This document shows, piece by piece, positions 16,477 through 23,660 of a stretch of DNA of 25,037 bases; position 1 is the first letter of the stretch, and each line of letters starts with the position of its first letter. Below the pieces are notes generated by a model that had not been told where the DNA came from, made no database searches, and worked only from the letters and a program-made list of their open reading frames with translations. The stretch is from CAYFVU01 sp964594775 (lineage in GTDB: Bacteria > Spirochaetota > Spirochaetia > DSM-16054 > Sediminispirochaetaceae), in contig CAZQNO010000040.1 in the NCBI GenBank assembly GCA_964594775.1, forward strand, positions 1 through 25,037, given 5' to 3'. The translations under genes and the position numbers were made by a program.

Positions 16477-17625
16477 ATGCAGTATAGAAAATTTGGTCAG
16501 CTGGATTTCGAGGTGTCGGCCCTCGGTTTCGGGGCAATGCGCCTGCCCACGGTGGACGGGGATTATTCCCGTATCGATGAAAAGACGGCCGTCGATATGA
16601 TCCGCATGGCAATCGACCGGGGGATTACCTATATAGACACGGCCTTTCCCTATCACGGGGGGCACGGCGAGGCCCTTGTGGGAAAGGCCCTGCGCAACGG
16701 TTACTGCGATAAGGTAAAGTTGGCCACAAAGCTTCCCATCTGGGATGTCGAGACGCATGATGATTTCAGTCGTATCCTCGACATCCAGCTGCAGCGCTTG
16801 GAGACTGAGTGCATCGATTTCTACCTAATTCATGCACTGAATGAGGAGCGTTGGGAAAAGACCAAGCGGCTCAAGATCTTGAAAGCCGCCGAAGAGGCGA
16901 AGGCAGAGGGGAAGATCAGCCATTTTGGATTTTCTTTTCATGATGAGTATCCGGTATTCGAGCAGATTCTTGATGAATACAAGGGCTGGGAGTTCTGCCA
17001 AATACAGTACAACTTCATGGATGTCGATTATCAGGCCGGGCTGAAGGGACTCCGTGAGGCTCACAAACGCGGCTTGGCGGTGATCGTGATGGAACCGCTG
17101 AAGGGCGGACAGCTAGCCGCCGAGCCGCCGGCCCAGACAAAGCCGGTATGGGACCGGCTTGGGGCATCGGCGCGGAAAAACGGCCATGTGGATCTGTCAC
17201 TAAAATGGATATGGGACCATAGAGAAGTCTCGGTGGTTTTGAGCGGGATGAGTACGATAGAGCAGCTGGAGCAAAACCTGGTCGGCGCGGAAGAATCGGC
17301 TCCCGGTGTTTTCTCTGAGCAAACGTACGCGCTGTTCGAACGGCTTCGCGGTATGTACAAGGGACTGCGCAAGGTGGACTGCACCGGCTGCGCCTATTGC
17401 ATGCCCTGTCCGAGCGGCGTGAATATTCCCCGCATCTTAGACCTCTACAACAGCCTCTACATGTACGGTTTCAAAGATCAGCCGAAGCGGGTGTACAATC
17501 TCGTGCTGAGAGACGGTGAGCGGGCCGATAGCTGCATCGAGTGCGGAGTCTGCGAAGAGGCCTGTCCGCAGAGCATCGAAATAATCGATTCCTTAAAGAC
17601 GGCCCATCGGCAGTTGGCAGATTAG
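16477..17625 (+). CDS. Aldo/keto reductase with C-terminal 2x[4Fe-4S] domain
   Basis: 382 residues. Residues 1-280 are an aldo/keto reductase TIM barrel with the full catalytic tetrad visible: D54 and Y59 (YIDTAFPY), K85 (ATKLP) and H119 (FYLIHAL). Residues 300-364 are a ferredoxin-like tail with C302-x2-C305-x2-C308-x2-C311-P, then C353-x2-C356-x2-C359-x3-C363-P, enough for two [4Fe-4S] clusters. This fusion is a known subfamily of anaerobes. It probably passes electrons between NAD(P)H, a carbonyl substrate and iron-sulfur partners; the physiological substrate is unknown. The frame is open 153 nt upstream, but the start at 16477 gives the family's usual MQYRKFGQLDFEVSALGFG N-terminus. Confidence 0.92.
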   Translation: MQYRKFGQLDFEVSALGFGAMRLPTVDGDYSRIDEKTAVDMIRMAIDRGITYIDTAFPYHGGHGEALVGKALRNGYCDKVKLATKLPIWDVETHDDFSRILDIQLQRLETECIDFYLIHALNEERWEKTKRLKILKAAEEAKAEGKISHFGFSFHDEYPVFEQILDEYKGWEFCQIQYNFMDVDYQAGLKGLREAHKRGLAVIVMEPLKGGQLAAEPPAQTKPVWDRLGASARKNGHVDLSLKWIWDHREVSVVLSGMSTIEQLEQNLVGAEESAPGVFSEQTYALFERLRGMYKGLRKVDCTGCAYCMPCPSGVNIPRILDLYNSLYMYGFKDQPKRVYNLVLRDGERADSCIECGVCEEACPQSIEIIDSLKTAHRQLAD

Positions 17626-17677
17626 CGCGTGCACAAAAAAACACAAAATACCTACAAAACAATGGGAGAAGGTAACA

Positions 17678-17896
17678 ATGAAGAACTGTACACAAGAAAA
17701 AAACGCAAAGAATTGTAACTGCACCTATCCGTGCAGCCGCAAGGGGCTCTGCTGCGAATGCATCACCTACCACCGGCGCATGGCCCAGCTTCCGGCCTGC
17801 TACTTTCCGGATGATATAGAATCCGGCTACGACCGGTCGGTGGAAAATTTTCTGCGGGTCGTGAAAGAACGGGGAACCGCTTTTTTACGCGCTTAG
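17678..17896 (+). CDS. DUF6485 family small Cys-rich protein
   Basis: 72 residues with seven cysteines, mostly in the pattern NCNCTYPCSRKGLCCECITYHR followed by LPACYFP, which I recognise as the DUF6485 family pattern. The function of this family is not known. The cysteines could bind a metal or iron-sulfur cluster. AGAAGG lies 6 nt before the ATG. It is 52 bp after the aldo/keto reductase and ends in a strong terminator, so the two are probably one transcript and may be linked functionally in redox chemistry of an anaerobe (inference). Confidence 0.8.
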   Translation: MKNCTQEKNAKNCNCTYPCSRKGLCCECITYHRRMAQLPACYFPDDIESGYDRSVENFLRVVKERGTAFLRA

Positions 17897-17898
17897 AA

Positions 17899-17939
17899 AA
17901 AACGGGCTGCCCGAGAAAAATCTCAGGCAGCCTTTTTTT
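17899..17939. terminator. Bidirectional intrinsic terminator
   Basis: Stem GGCTGCC / GGCAGCC (17905-17911 and 17926-17932) extended inside by GAG/CTC around an AAAAAT loop. It is followed by seven T on the plus strand and preceded by a run of A that gives a T-run on the minus strand. It separates the convergent DUF6485 and RRM genes and can stop both. Confidence 0.9.
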
Positions 17940-17965
17940 ACGAGAGTAGTGCGTTTCGCAGTCGC

Positions 17966-18235
17966 TTAGTAGCGGTCCCTCTGGGGCTTCTCGTTTGCTT
18001 CATTTACGCGAAGACGACGGCCGCCGAGCTCCTGCTCATTGAGGGCGGAGATCGCAGCTTTTGCCGCGTCGGCGCTCTCCATTTCTACGAAGCCGAAGCC
18101 TTTGGATTGACCGCTGTAGCGGTCGACGATGATGTTTACGCTTTGTACTTCGCCGTAGGTTTTAAAAAGATCCTGAAGATCCTCTTCCGATGTGTTGTAG
18201 TTGATGTTTCCTACATAAATTTTGTTGTTAGCCAT
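17966..18235 (-). CDS. Single-RRM RNA-binding protein
   Basis: 89 residues forming one RNA recognition motif: RNP2 IYVGNI at residues 6-11 and RNP1 KGFGFVEM at 45-52, with the aromatic residues used for RNA stacking. There is only a short charged tail (NEKPQRDRY) and no Gly-rich extension. Bacterial proteins of this kind occur in cyanobacteria and spirochaetes, and the cyanobacterial ones are often cold-induced. The ATG at 18235 has AAGGA 8 nt upstream. The frame is open to an ATG at 18304, but that would run through two leader hairpins and is not needed for the domain. Role: probably RNA chaperone or mRNA regulation (inference). Confidence 0.92.
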   Translation of the reverse strand: MANNKIYVGNINYNTSEEDLQDLFKTYGEVQSVNIIVDRYSGQSKGFGFVEMESADAAKAAISALNEQELGGRRLRVNEANEKPQRDRY

Positions 18236-18250
18236 GTGCTGTTCCTTTTT

Positions 18251-18299
18251 CCGAAACACTCGTTTCGGGCATAATTTTTCCGTCCGTCTGAAGCGGACG
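18251..18299 (-). promoter_or_regulatory. Two leader hairpins upstream of the RRM gene
   Basis: On the minus strand, leading into the RRM gene: CGTCCG / CGGACG (18281-18286 and 18294-18299, 7-nt loop), then CCGAAAC / GTTTCGG (18251-18257 and 18262-18268, 4-nt loop). Both stems are perfect. The second ends just before the AAGGA ribosome-binding site. They could mediate autoregulation or temperature control. Confidence 0.45.
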
Positions 18300-18421
18300 A
18301 GCATCCGTTTACTGGATTACGTTCTTTAGCGGTGAACTGCGAAAGTTGAATGTTTGGAAAAATGGAATGTCACGAAAAATATCGAATGGTCTCACTGCCG
18401 ATACTTTGGAGATATTGCCTA

Positions 18422-18451
18422 ATTTTACTAAACTGCGCTTTCTGCTCGTAA
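18422..18451 (-). promoter_or_regulatory. Possible RRM gene promoter
   Basis: TTACGA (18451-18446), 18 bp, TAAAAT (18427-18422) on the minus strand. It would give a leader of about 180 nt. The -35 is weak. Confidence 0.25.
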
Positions 18452-18576
18452 AAGATCACGGATTATCATCTGTACCTACAGTACAGTGAATTACCCTGAG
18501 CTTACGATAAATGCCGATTATAGTCAAGCGTCGAATCATGCGTTTGCGTGCCGGCGCACTTTTTTCTGCTCGGGAG

Positions 18577-19941
18577 TCAGATCCTGCAGCTGTCCTTATA
18601 GCTGTCGAAATCTATCCAGATATCTCCGAATAGTGAGGAGGGAACTTCTCCCCGGCGGTAACTGATCAGCTCACCGGTGTCGATGTACGGATCGAGTTTC
18701 TTCCACGCACGTTCGGTTTCCTCGGAACTGACAAAGAGTGTTTTGTCTCCCCGCAGTGCCGCTAACAGCAGTTTTTGATACGCCTCGGGTATGGGTCCGC
18801 CGAAAGTTCCCTGGTAACAGAACGCCATATCGGTTTTCACGAGTTCCAAATCCATTCCCGGGTTTTTACCCGTTAGTCCTAAGACGATACCTTCGGCAGG
18901 TTGTACCTTGAAGATTATCTCGTTTGCAGGAGTTCCCACCGGCGGGTTGTACAGTGCATGGGCTCTCTTTCTGAAGCGGACCCCTATTTCCGTTCCCTTC
19001 CGGTTCAATCCCTTTCCGGTGCGAATGTAGACAGGAGTGCCTGCCCATCGGTGATTGTTAATCTGTAATTTCAGCTCGGCCCATGTTTCGGTGGATGAAT
19101 TTGGGGAAACCCCCTCTTCGTCCAGGTATCCCTCATAGCGGCCTCGGCTCACCGTTTCCACTTCTATGGCCTTCAGAATGTTCAACTTTTGGATCCTGAT
19201 ATCTTCCGGATCGAGGCTCACCGGCGGATCCATCGTCGTGAGACAGAGCATCTGCAGCAGGTGGTTCTGTACCATATCCCGAATTATTCCGGAACGGTCG
19301 AAATAGGCTGCCCTCTGTTCGACGCCGATGTCTTCGAAACCGTTGATCTGGATCGACTCGATGTAGGTGCTGTTCCAAGAAGGTTCGAAAAGCGAATTGG
19401 CAAAGCGGAAGATAAGAATGTTCTGCACCGCCTCCTTCGCAAGGTAGTGGTCGCTTCGAAAAATCTGTTCTTCCGGATAGTGGGAGTGAAGGGCTTTATT
19501 CAGGTTTTCGGCACTCTTGAAGTCCCGGCCAAAGGGTTTTTCGATGACAATGCTCACCCCTTCCCGAAACCCATCTTGGTAAAGGGCAGCCACCGTATCG
19601 ATGTAGCTGCCCGGCGGGAGTGCGAAAAATACCACGGTTTTATCGAATATCCCCATTTTGTCTACGTACTCTTTTAGACCCCTTATTCCACGGTGATAGA
19701 AGAGCTGCGTTTTGAACTCAGGGCAGATATCGAATCTCTCGCGGAAACGTTCATCGGTAAAATCGCTTCGGCCCTCTCCCACGATCACGGAGTTTTCCGA
19801 TATCTGGGCTTGTTCCCGCAGTGCCGAAAGGGCGGGTATCAGCTTTCGCTTCGCCAGGTCTCCTGAAGCACCGAGGATGATGATCGCCGACTTTTCCTTT
19901 TGCTCCGAACTCGTCGAAACAGTGTATTTTACCTCAGCCAT
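18577..19941 (-). CDS. zwf: Glucose-6-phosphate 1-dehydrogenase
   Basis: 454 residues, slightly shorter than the usual 480-510. It oxidises glucose 6-phosphate to 6-phosphogluconolactone with NAD(P), the entry step of the oxidative pentose phosphate pathway in the cytoplasm. The nucleotide-binding motif is GASGDLAKRKL from residue 24. EKPFGRD (144-150) and the active-site block RSDHYLAKE (162-170, with D164, H165 and K169) are present; the second position is Ser where Ile or Leu is usual. The ATG at 19941 lies inside the 3' end of pgl (13-nt overlap), and the AGAGGA upstream is somewhat distant, so translation is probably coupled to pgl. Confidence 0.96.
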   Translation of the reverse strand: MAEVKYTVSTSSEQKEKSAIIILGASGDLAKRKLIPALSALREQAQISENSVIVGEGRSDFTDERFRERFDICPEFKTQLFYHRGIRGLKEYVDKMGIFDKTVVFFALPPGSYIDTVAALYQDGFREGVSIVIEKPFGRDFKSAENLNKALHSHYPEEQIFRSDHYLAKEAVQNILIFRFANSLFEPSWNSTYIESIQINGFEDIGVEQRAAYFDRSGIIRDMVQNHLLQMLCLTTMDPPVSLDPEDIRIQKLNILKAIEVETVSRGRYEGYLDEEGVSPNSSTETWAELKLQINNHRWAGTPVYIRTGKGLNRKGTEIGVRFRKRAHALYNPPVGTPANEIIFKVQPAEGIVLGLTGKNPGMDLELVKTDMAFCYQGTFGGPIPEAYQKLLLAALRGDKTLFVSSEETERAWKKLDPYIDTGELISYRRGEVPSSLFGDIWIDFDSYKDSCRI

Positions 19942-20675
19942 GATGGGTTTTCCTCTTTTTCCCGCCGCGCCGCCGCAGCTTCGTCGGTGAAAATCTCGGT
20001 AACGAGATGCAGTTCCTCTCTTCGGCGGATGATCGGCACCGGCGGCAGTTCGCTGCCGCTCTGTTGCTCCGCCGGCGCCGCAGAGAGACGGGCCAAGAAA
20101 GCGGCAAAAATATCCGCCTTTTCTTCACCCGTCACGATGAGCACGAGCCGTTCCGCCCGGGCTATCAGCTCGGGGCCGAGAGTGAGTCTGCCGAAGGGAG
20201 GGAGGGGTGATGTGGTACGCAGTACCTTTTTATTCCAGTCGTCGCTGCCCGGGGCGGGAGATTTTCCCGGAAAAAGGCTTGCGGTGTGGCCGTCGGAGCC
20301 GAGGCCGAGGAAGATCAATCCGAAGCGGGGCAGCTCGTCATCCCTGCCGAAATACTCATCGAGTAGTTTACGGTAGGATTCTATGTCTCGCGGGTGCCGT
20401 CCTCGGTCCTCTTTGCTCCCGAAGTGTTCGGAAAAGAGTTTCCAGGCGGCACCCCAATTGCTCTCCGGATCATCTTCGGATACCAGCCGTTCATCTGCCG
20501 GAAAAAGCGCGGGGAGCGAAACGGCGGTTTCGCCGGCCAGCTCGTTCCATCTTTTAAATAATTCACGGTAGGTGGAACCAAAGGAAAGCGCCGCTGCCGT
20601 TTCCGTCTCTGTGAGAATCCGAAAAGACCGGTCGGCTATGCGCTGCGGAGAATCCAATATTTCCAGCGAAATCAT
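19929..20675 (-). CDS. pgl: 6-phosphogluconolactonase
   Basis: 248 residues of the DevB/NagB-like 6-phosphogluconolactonase type, hydrolysing the product of Zwf to 6-phosphogluconate. Visible are PADERLVSEDDPESNWG (residues 59-75) and the family signature LGLGSDGHTASLFPG (124-138; D128-G-H130). The ATG at 20675 has AAAGGAG 8 nt upstream. It is the first gene of the pgl-zwf operon and overlaps zwf by 13 nt. No gnd, pgi or transaldolase gene is in the window. I found no convincing promoter; a TATATC hexamer lies about 30 nt upstream. Confidence 0.95.
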   Translation of the reverse strand: MISLEILDSPQRIADRSFRILTETETAAALSFGSTYRELFKRWNELAGETAVSLPALFPADERLVSEDDPESNWGAAWKLFSEHFGSKEDRGRHPRDIESYRKLLDEYFGRDDELPRFGLIFLGLGSDGHTASLFPGKSPAPGSDDWNKKVLRTTSPLPPFGRLTLGPELIARAERLVLIVTGEEKADIFAAFLARLSAAPAEQQSGSELPPVPIIRRREELHLVTEIFTDEAAAARREKEENPSWLR

Positions 20676-20887
20676 CTCTCGTACTCCTTTCTACAGGGTA
20701 AGATATAGTGGGCAAAAAGCAAATCATTTTTCTGCAACTTTTCCCTCCCGCGCGCCGGATACCGGAATTTTACCGCCCCTATGGTACCGTCGGCGAAAAT
20801 CGTCAGGATGGTTCAACCCGTTCATCGCATATTCGGCCCCATTCGTCGACAGGGGAAAAAGATACTAGAGCTCTGCAGGGATGAAGA
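20676..20887. other. Intergenic region upstream of pgl
   Basis: About 210 bp containing the pgl ribosome-binding region. No gene, hairpin-plus-T terminator or strong promoter could be supported. Confidence 0.4.
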
Positions 20888-21091
20888 CTACTCCGGAGCG
20901 CGAGAGCGCCGAAGACAAACTACTGCGGCCCAAGCGCTGCTTACCGCATAGAGCAGGAGCAGAAGAAAGAGCAGCGGGGTGGCCGCTAGTATAAAGAGGC
21001 CGATGCCGACTGTTTCGAAAGCGAGTTCTAAGCTCCCCGTAATTAAGAGAAATCGGCGGCATCGATGAAAGACGGCATTTTTCCTATCCAT
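20888..21091 (-). CDS. Possible small membrane protein
   Basis: 67 residues: a basic N-terminus (MDRKNAVFHRCRRF), a long hydrophobic stretch from about 28 to 59 that is one long or two short membrane segments, and a basic end (CLRRSRAPE), consistent with a small inner-membrane protein. No family is recognised. Support comes from a good promoter directly before the ATG (TTTGCA-17 bp-TATCAT, 7 nt before the start), the same architecture as other genes here. There is no Shine-Dalgarno site. It lies alone between pgl and proX, reading away from proX. It could still be a chance frame. Confidence 0.42.
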   Translation of the reverse strand: MDRKNAVFHRCRRFLLITGSLELAFETVGIGLFILAATPLLFLLLLLYAVSSAWAAVVCLRRSRAPE

Positions 21092-21098
21092 ATCATAT

Positions 21099-21127
21099 AT
21101 GATAACGGATTTTTTCTCTGCTGCAAA
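21099..21127 (-). promoter_or_regulatory. Promoter of the possible small membrane protein
   Basis: TTTGCA (21127-21122), 17 bp, TATCAT (21104-21099) on the minus strand. The predicted +1 is 1 nt before the ATG at 21091. Confidence 0.45.
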
Positions 21128-21303
21128 TTTCCCTCGAATCTTTCGTGGACTTAGCGGTCAGGGGCCTGTATCCCCTCCTGCGGCCTTTAAATTTAGATCT
21201 GTAATGAATAGAGATGGATTGATAAGTGCTCGCTGTGGAAGGAATAAAAGTATTAAAGGTTTTTTAAGAATATATATTACAAGCAAATATTTTCCATTAC
21301 CTC

Positions 21304-21332
21304 TTGACCTTATGCTTACAATTCTATATTAT
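21304..21332 (+). promoter_or_regulatory. proXVW promoter
   Basis: TTGACC (21304-21309), exactly 17 bp, TATTAT (21327-21332), each 5 of 6, set in a distinctly AT-rich stretch. The predicted start near 21339 leaves a leader of about 109 nt before proX. No other gene lies between, so this is very probably the osmolyte operon promoter. Confidence 0.75.
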
Positions 21333-21395
21333 AGACCTGTAAGTAATAGAAAAATAATATGTAGTGTACGGATTGTTTTCTGTTGCGAAATAGAG

Positions 21396-21419
21396 CCGGA
21401 GCATGCACTGATGCTTCGG
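21396..21419 (+). promoter_or_regulatory. Leader hairpin before proX
   Basis: CCGGAGCAT / ATGCTTCGG (21396-21404 and 21411-21419) pair over 9 bp with one G-U and a 6-nt loop, about 16 nt before the AAGGAG of proX. It may stabilise the mRNA or modulate translation. Confidence 0.35.
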
Positions 21420-21447
21420 TGTGGAAAAATTTTATAAGGAGTTTAGT

Positions 21448-22329
21448 ATGAAGAATTATCTACGAATTGGAATGGTGCTTCTGCTGGTGATGCTGACCGC
21501 TGCCGTATTTGCAGAGGGACAGAAAGAGAAGGCGAAAGAAGTCTCGATGACCTATGTGAACTGGGAAGAGGGCGTCGCGTGGACCCATTTTCTCGCCACC
21601 GTATTGGAAGATGAGATGGGATACGAGGTATCGATTACCGCTGCGGATGTGGGCCCCGCCTTTGCCTCCGTTGCCGCCGGAGACCAGGACTTTTTTATGG
21701 AAGCGTGGCTGCCCGGACTCCACAGCACCTACACGGAAGGCACCGACCTGGTGAAGGTTTCCACCATTTACGAAAAGGGTGTTACCGGACTTATCGTGCC
21801 CACCTACATGGCTGAAGACGGCGTTACGAAGCTTTCCGACCTGGCGAAGCCGGAAGTTGTAGAAAAATTGAACGGACAGATTACCGGAATCGACGCCGGT
21901 GCGGGAATGATGATTAAAACTAAGGAAGAGTTGATCCCCGCCTACGGGCTTGCCGAAGCGGGACTCGAACTCGTTCCTTCCTCAAGCCCCGCCATGCTTG
22001 CCGCAATGGAAGGCGCCATCAAAAATAATGAGTATGTGGTCGGTATGGGTTGGCAGCCCCACTCTATGTTTGGACGGATGGATCTGACCATCCTCGAACA
22101 GGACGGCGAGATTGTTTTCCCGATCGACGATATCTACATTATGGGTCGTCCCGGAGTAAAAGAGGATCTGCCCGAGGTCTGCGAGTTCTTCGATAATGTT
22201 GTGTGGACCAACGAAACGATCGGTCCTCTGATGGTGTACATTGCGGACTCCGAACTGGACACCATGGAAGCGGCCAGGGAGTGGAAGGACAAGAACAAGA
22301 ATATCTGGTCCGGTTGGCTTCCCAAATAG
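21448..22329 (+). CDS. proX: Glycine betaine/proline-binding protein
   Basis: 293 residues of the OpuAC/ProX substrate-binding type. Residues 1-22 are a signal peptide cleaved probably at VFA|EGQKEK; there is no lipobox cysteine, so it is a soluble periplasmic protein. Tryptophans that could form the cation-binding aromatic box are W39, W45, W87 (FFMEAWLPG) and W202 (GMGWQPHSMFG). It captures quaternary amines such as glycine betaine for the ProVW transporter. The ATG at 21448 has AAGGAG 6 nt upstream; an in-frame ATG at 21421 would precede the signal peptide and is not used. A terminator follows directly, separating it from proV. Confidence 0.94.
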   Translation: MKNYLRIGMVLLLVMLTAAVFAEGQKEKAKEVSMTYVNWEEGVAWTHFLATVLEDEMGYEVSITAADVGPAFASVAAGDQDFFMEAWLPGLHSTYTEGTDLVKVSTIYEKGVTGLIVPTYMAEDGVTKLSDLAKPEVVEKLNGQITGIDAGAGMMIKTKEELIPAYGLAEAGLELVPSSSPAMLAAMEGAIKNNEYVVGMGWQPHSMFGRMDLTILEQDGEIVFPIDDIYIMGRPGVKEDLPEVCEFFDNVVWTNETIGPLMVYIADSELDTMEAAREWKDKNKNIWSGWLPK

Positions 22330-22349
22330 AGACACGGATTTTACGTGAA

Positions 22350-22376
22350 GGGGTGCGCAGGCCGCACCCCTTTTTT
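22350..22376 (+). terminator. Terminator inside the operon, between proX and proV
   Basis: Perfect stem GGGGTGCG / CGCACCCC (22350-22357 and 22363-22370) with a 5-nt loop, followed by six T. It is a strong intrinsic terminator placed 20 bp after proX. Partial read-through would give far more binding protein than transporter. Confidence 0.92.
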
Positions 22377-22409
22377 AAGCAAACAGAATTCGAACTATGA
22401 GGAATCAAG

Positions 22410-23660
22410 ATGGCACTAATTGAAGTTAAAGATCTCTATAAGATCTTCGGTCATAATCCGAAACGGGCCATTCCCATGATAAAGAAAGGGATGAGCAAAG
22501 CAGAGATCCTGAAAAAAACGGGCTGCACTATAGCTATAAACGGTGCAAGTTTTGAAATTGAGAAAAAAGAGACCTTTGTTGTCATGGGGCTATCGGGAAG
22601 CGGTAAATCGACCTTTATTCGATGTCTCAACCGTTTGATCGAACCGACCACCGGGGAGATAATCCTCGACGGGGACGACGTGATGAAGATGGATTCGGAG
22701 AAACTCCGGGAGACCCGGCGTTATAAGATGTCTATGGTATTCCAGAACTTTGGGCTTTTACCCCACCGGAATGTGGTGGATAACGTGGAGTTCGGCCTAG
22801 AAATAAGCAAAGTTGATAAAGAAACGCGGCGGCAGAAGGCCCTGGATGCGATCAAGCTGGTCGGACTTGATGGATACGAGGAGAGTCTCACTTCGGAACT
22901 TTCCGGCGGTATGCAGCAGCGGGTGGGTCTCGCCCGTGCTCTGGCAAACGATCCGGAGATTCTGCTGATGGACGAAGCGTTCAGCGCTTTGGACCCCCTT
23001 ATCAGGACACAGATGCAGGATGAACTTTTGGAACTGCAGGCAAGGCTGCATAAGACTATTGTATTCATAACCCACGATCTGGATGAGGCGCTAAAAATCG
23101 GCGACCGAATCGCCATATTGGGACCCGACGGCCGGGTCCGGCAGATCGGTACTCCTGAAGAAATTTTAGCGAAACCTGCGGACGACTATGTCAAGCGCTT
23201 TGTCCAGAACGTCGATCGCACAAAGGTTATCACCGCAGCCACCGTAGGCGGCAGGGCGATTAATATCACCTACCCCAGAGAGGATATAGAAGCTGCTATT
23301 CGCGCAATGGAAAAGAACGGAAGTTCTTCGGTCTTTATCACCGATTCCGAACGGGTTCTGAAAGGAATTGTTACCATCGACGATGTGGTAAAACTAAAAA
23401 AGCAAGGCGAAAAGGACCTGGGGGTAGCGATTATAAGCGATGTGTACACCACCCTGCCGTCCACCCCCATATCCGAACTATTGGCTACGGCGATAGAGAC
23501 CCGTTATCCTATCGCTCTGATCGATGAGGAGGGGCGCTTTCATGGAGCCGTTAGCCGTGCCGCAATTATCGCCGAGGTGAATAAAGCTTTGGAGGGCTCC
23601 GATGTGGAAGCTCCGCAGACCCTTACGGAGCTGCAGGACGCCCAGGAGCAGGAGGCATAG
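22410..23660 (+). CDS. proV: Glycine betaine/proline ABC transporter ATPase with CBS domains
   Basis: 416 residues. The N-terminal ATPase has the ProV-type preamble (FGHNPKRAIPMIKKGMSKAE), Walker A GLSGSGKST (60-68), Q-loop VFQNFGLLPHR, signature LSGGMQQRVG (164-173), Walker B ILLMDEA (184-190) and the switch histidine in FITHDLDEA. From about residue 270 to 400 there are two CBS domains, which in OpuA-type transporters sense ionic strength through the membrane and gate uptake at high osmolarity. It energises ProW, encoded directly after with no gap. GAGGA lies 6 nt before the ATG. Confidence 0.95.
   Translation: MALIEVKDLYKIFGHNPKRAIPMIKKGMSKAEILKKTGCTIAINGASFEIEKKETFVVMGLSGSGKSTFIRCLNRLIEPTTGEIILDGDDVMKMDSEKLRETRRYKMSMVFQNFGLLPHRNVVDNVEFGLEISKVDKETRRQKALDAIKLVGLDGYEESLTSELSGGMQQRVGLARALANDPEILLMDEAFSALDPLIRTQMQDELLELQARLHKTIVFITHDLDEALKIGDRIAILGPDGRVRQIGTPEEILAKPADDYVKRFVQNVDRTKVITAATVGGRAINITYPREDIEAAIRAMEKNGSSSVFITDSERVLKGIVTIDDVVKLKKQGEKDLGVAIISDVYTTLPSTPISELLATAIETRYPIALIDEEGRFHGAVSRAAIIAEVNKALEGSDVEAPQTLTELQDAQEQEA

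Larger units (their letters stand above)
18236..18576. other. Intergenic region between zwf and the RRM gene
   Basis: 341 bp without a gene. It holds the RRM leader hairpins, the weak promoter candidate and a CTGTAC-5 nt-GTACAG inverted repeat (18470-18486). I see no clear terminator after zwf on the minus strand, so zwf-pgl transcripts may continue into the RRM gene. Confidence 0.5.

Noticed and set aside
18541..18572. GTGC-4 nt-GCAC followed by six T on the plus strand, as a terminator
   Set aside because: The stem is only 4 bp, and no plus-strand gene is transcribed into it. It does not read as a terminator in the zwf direction.
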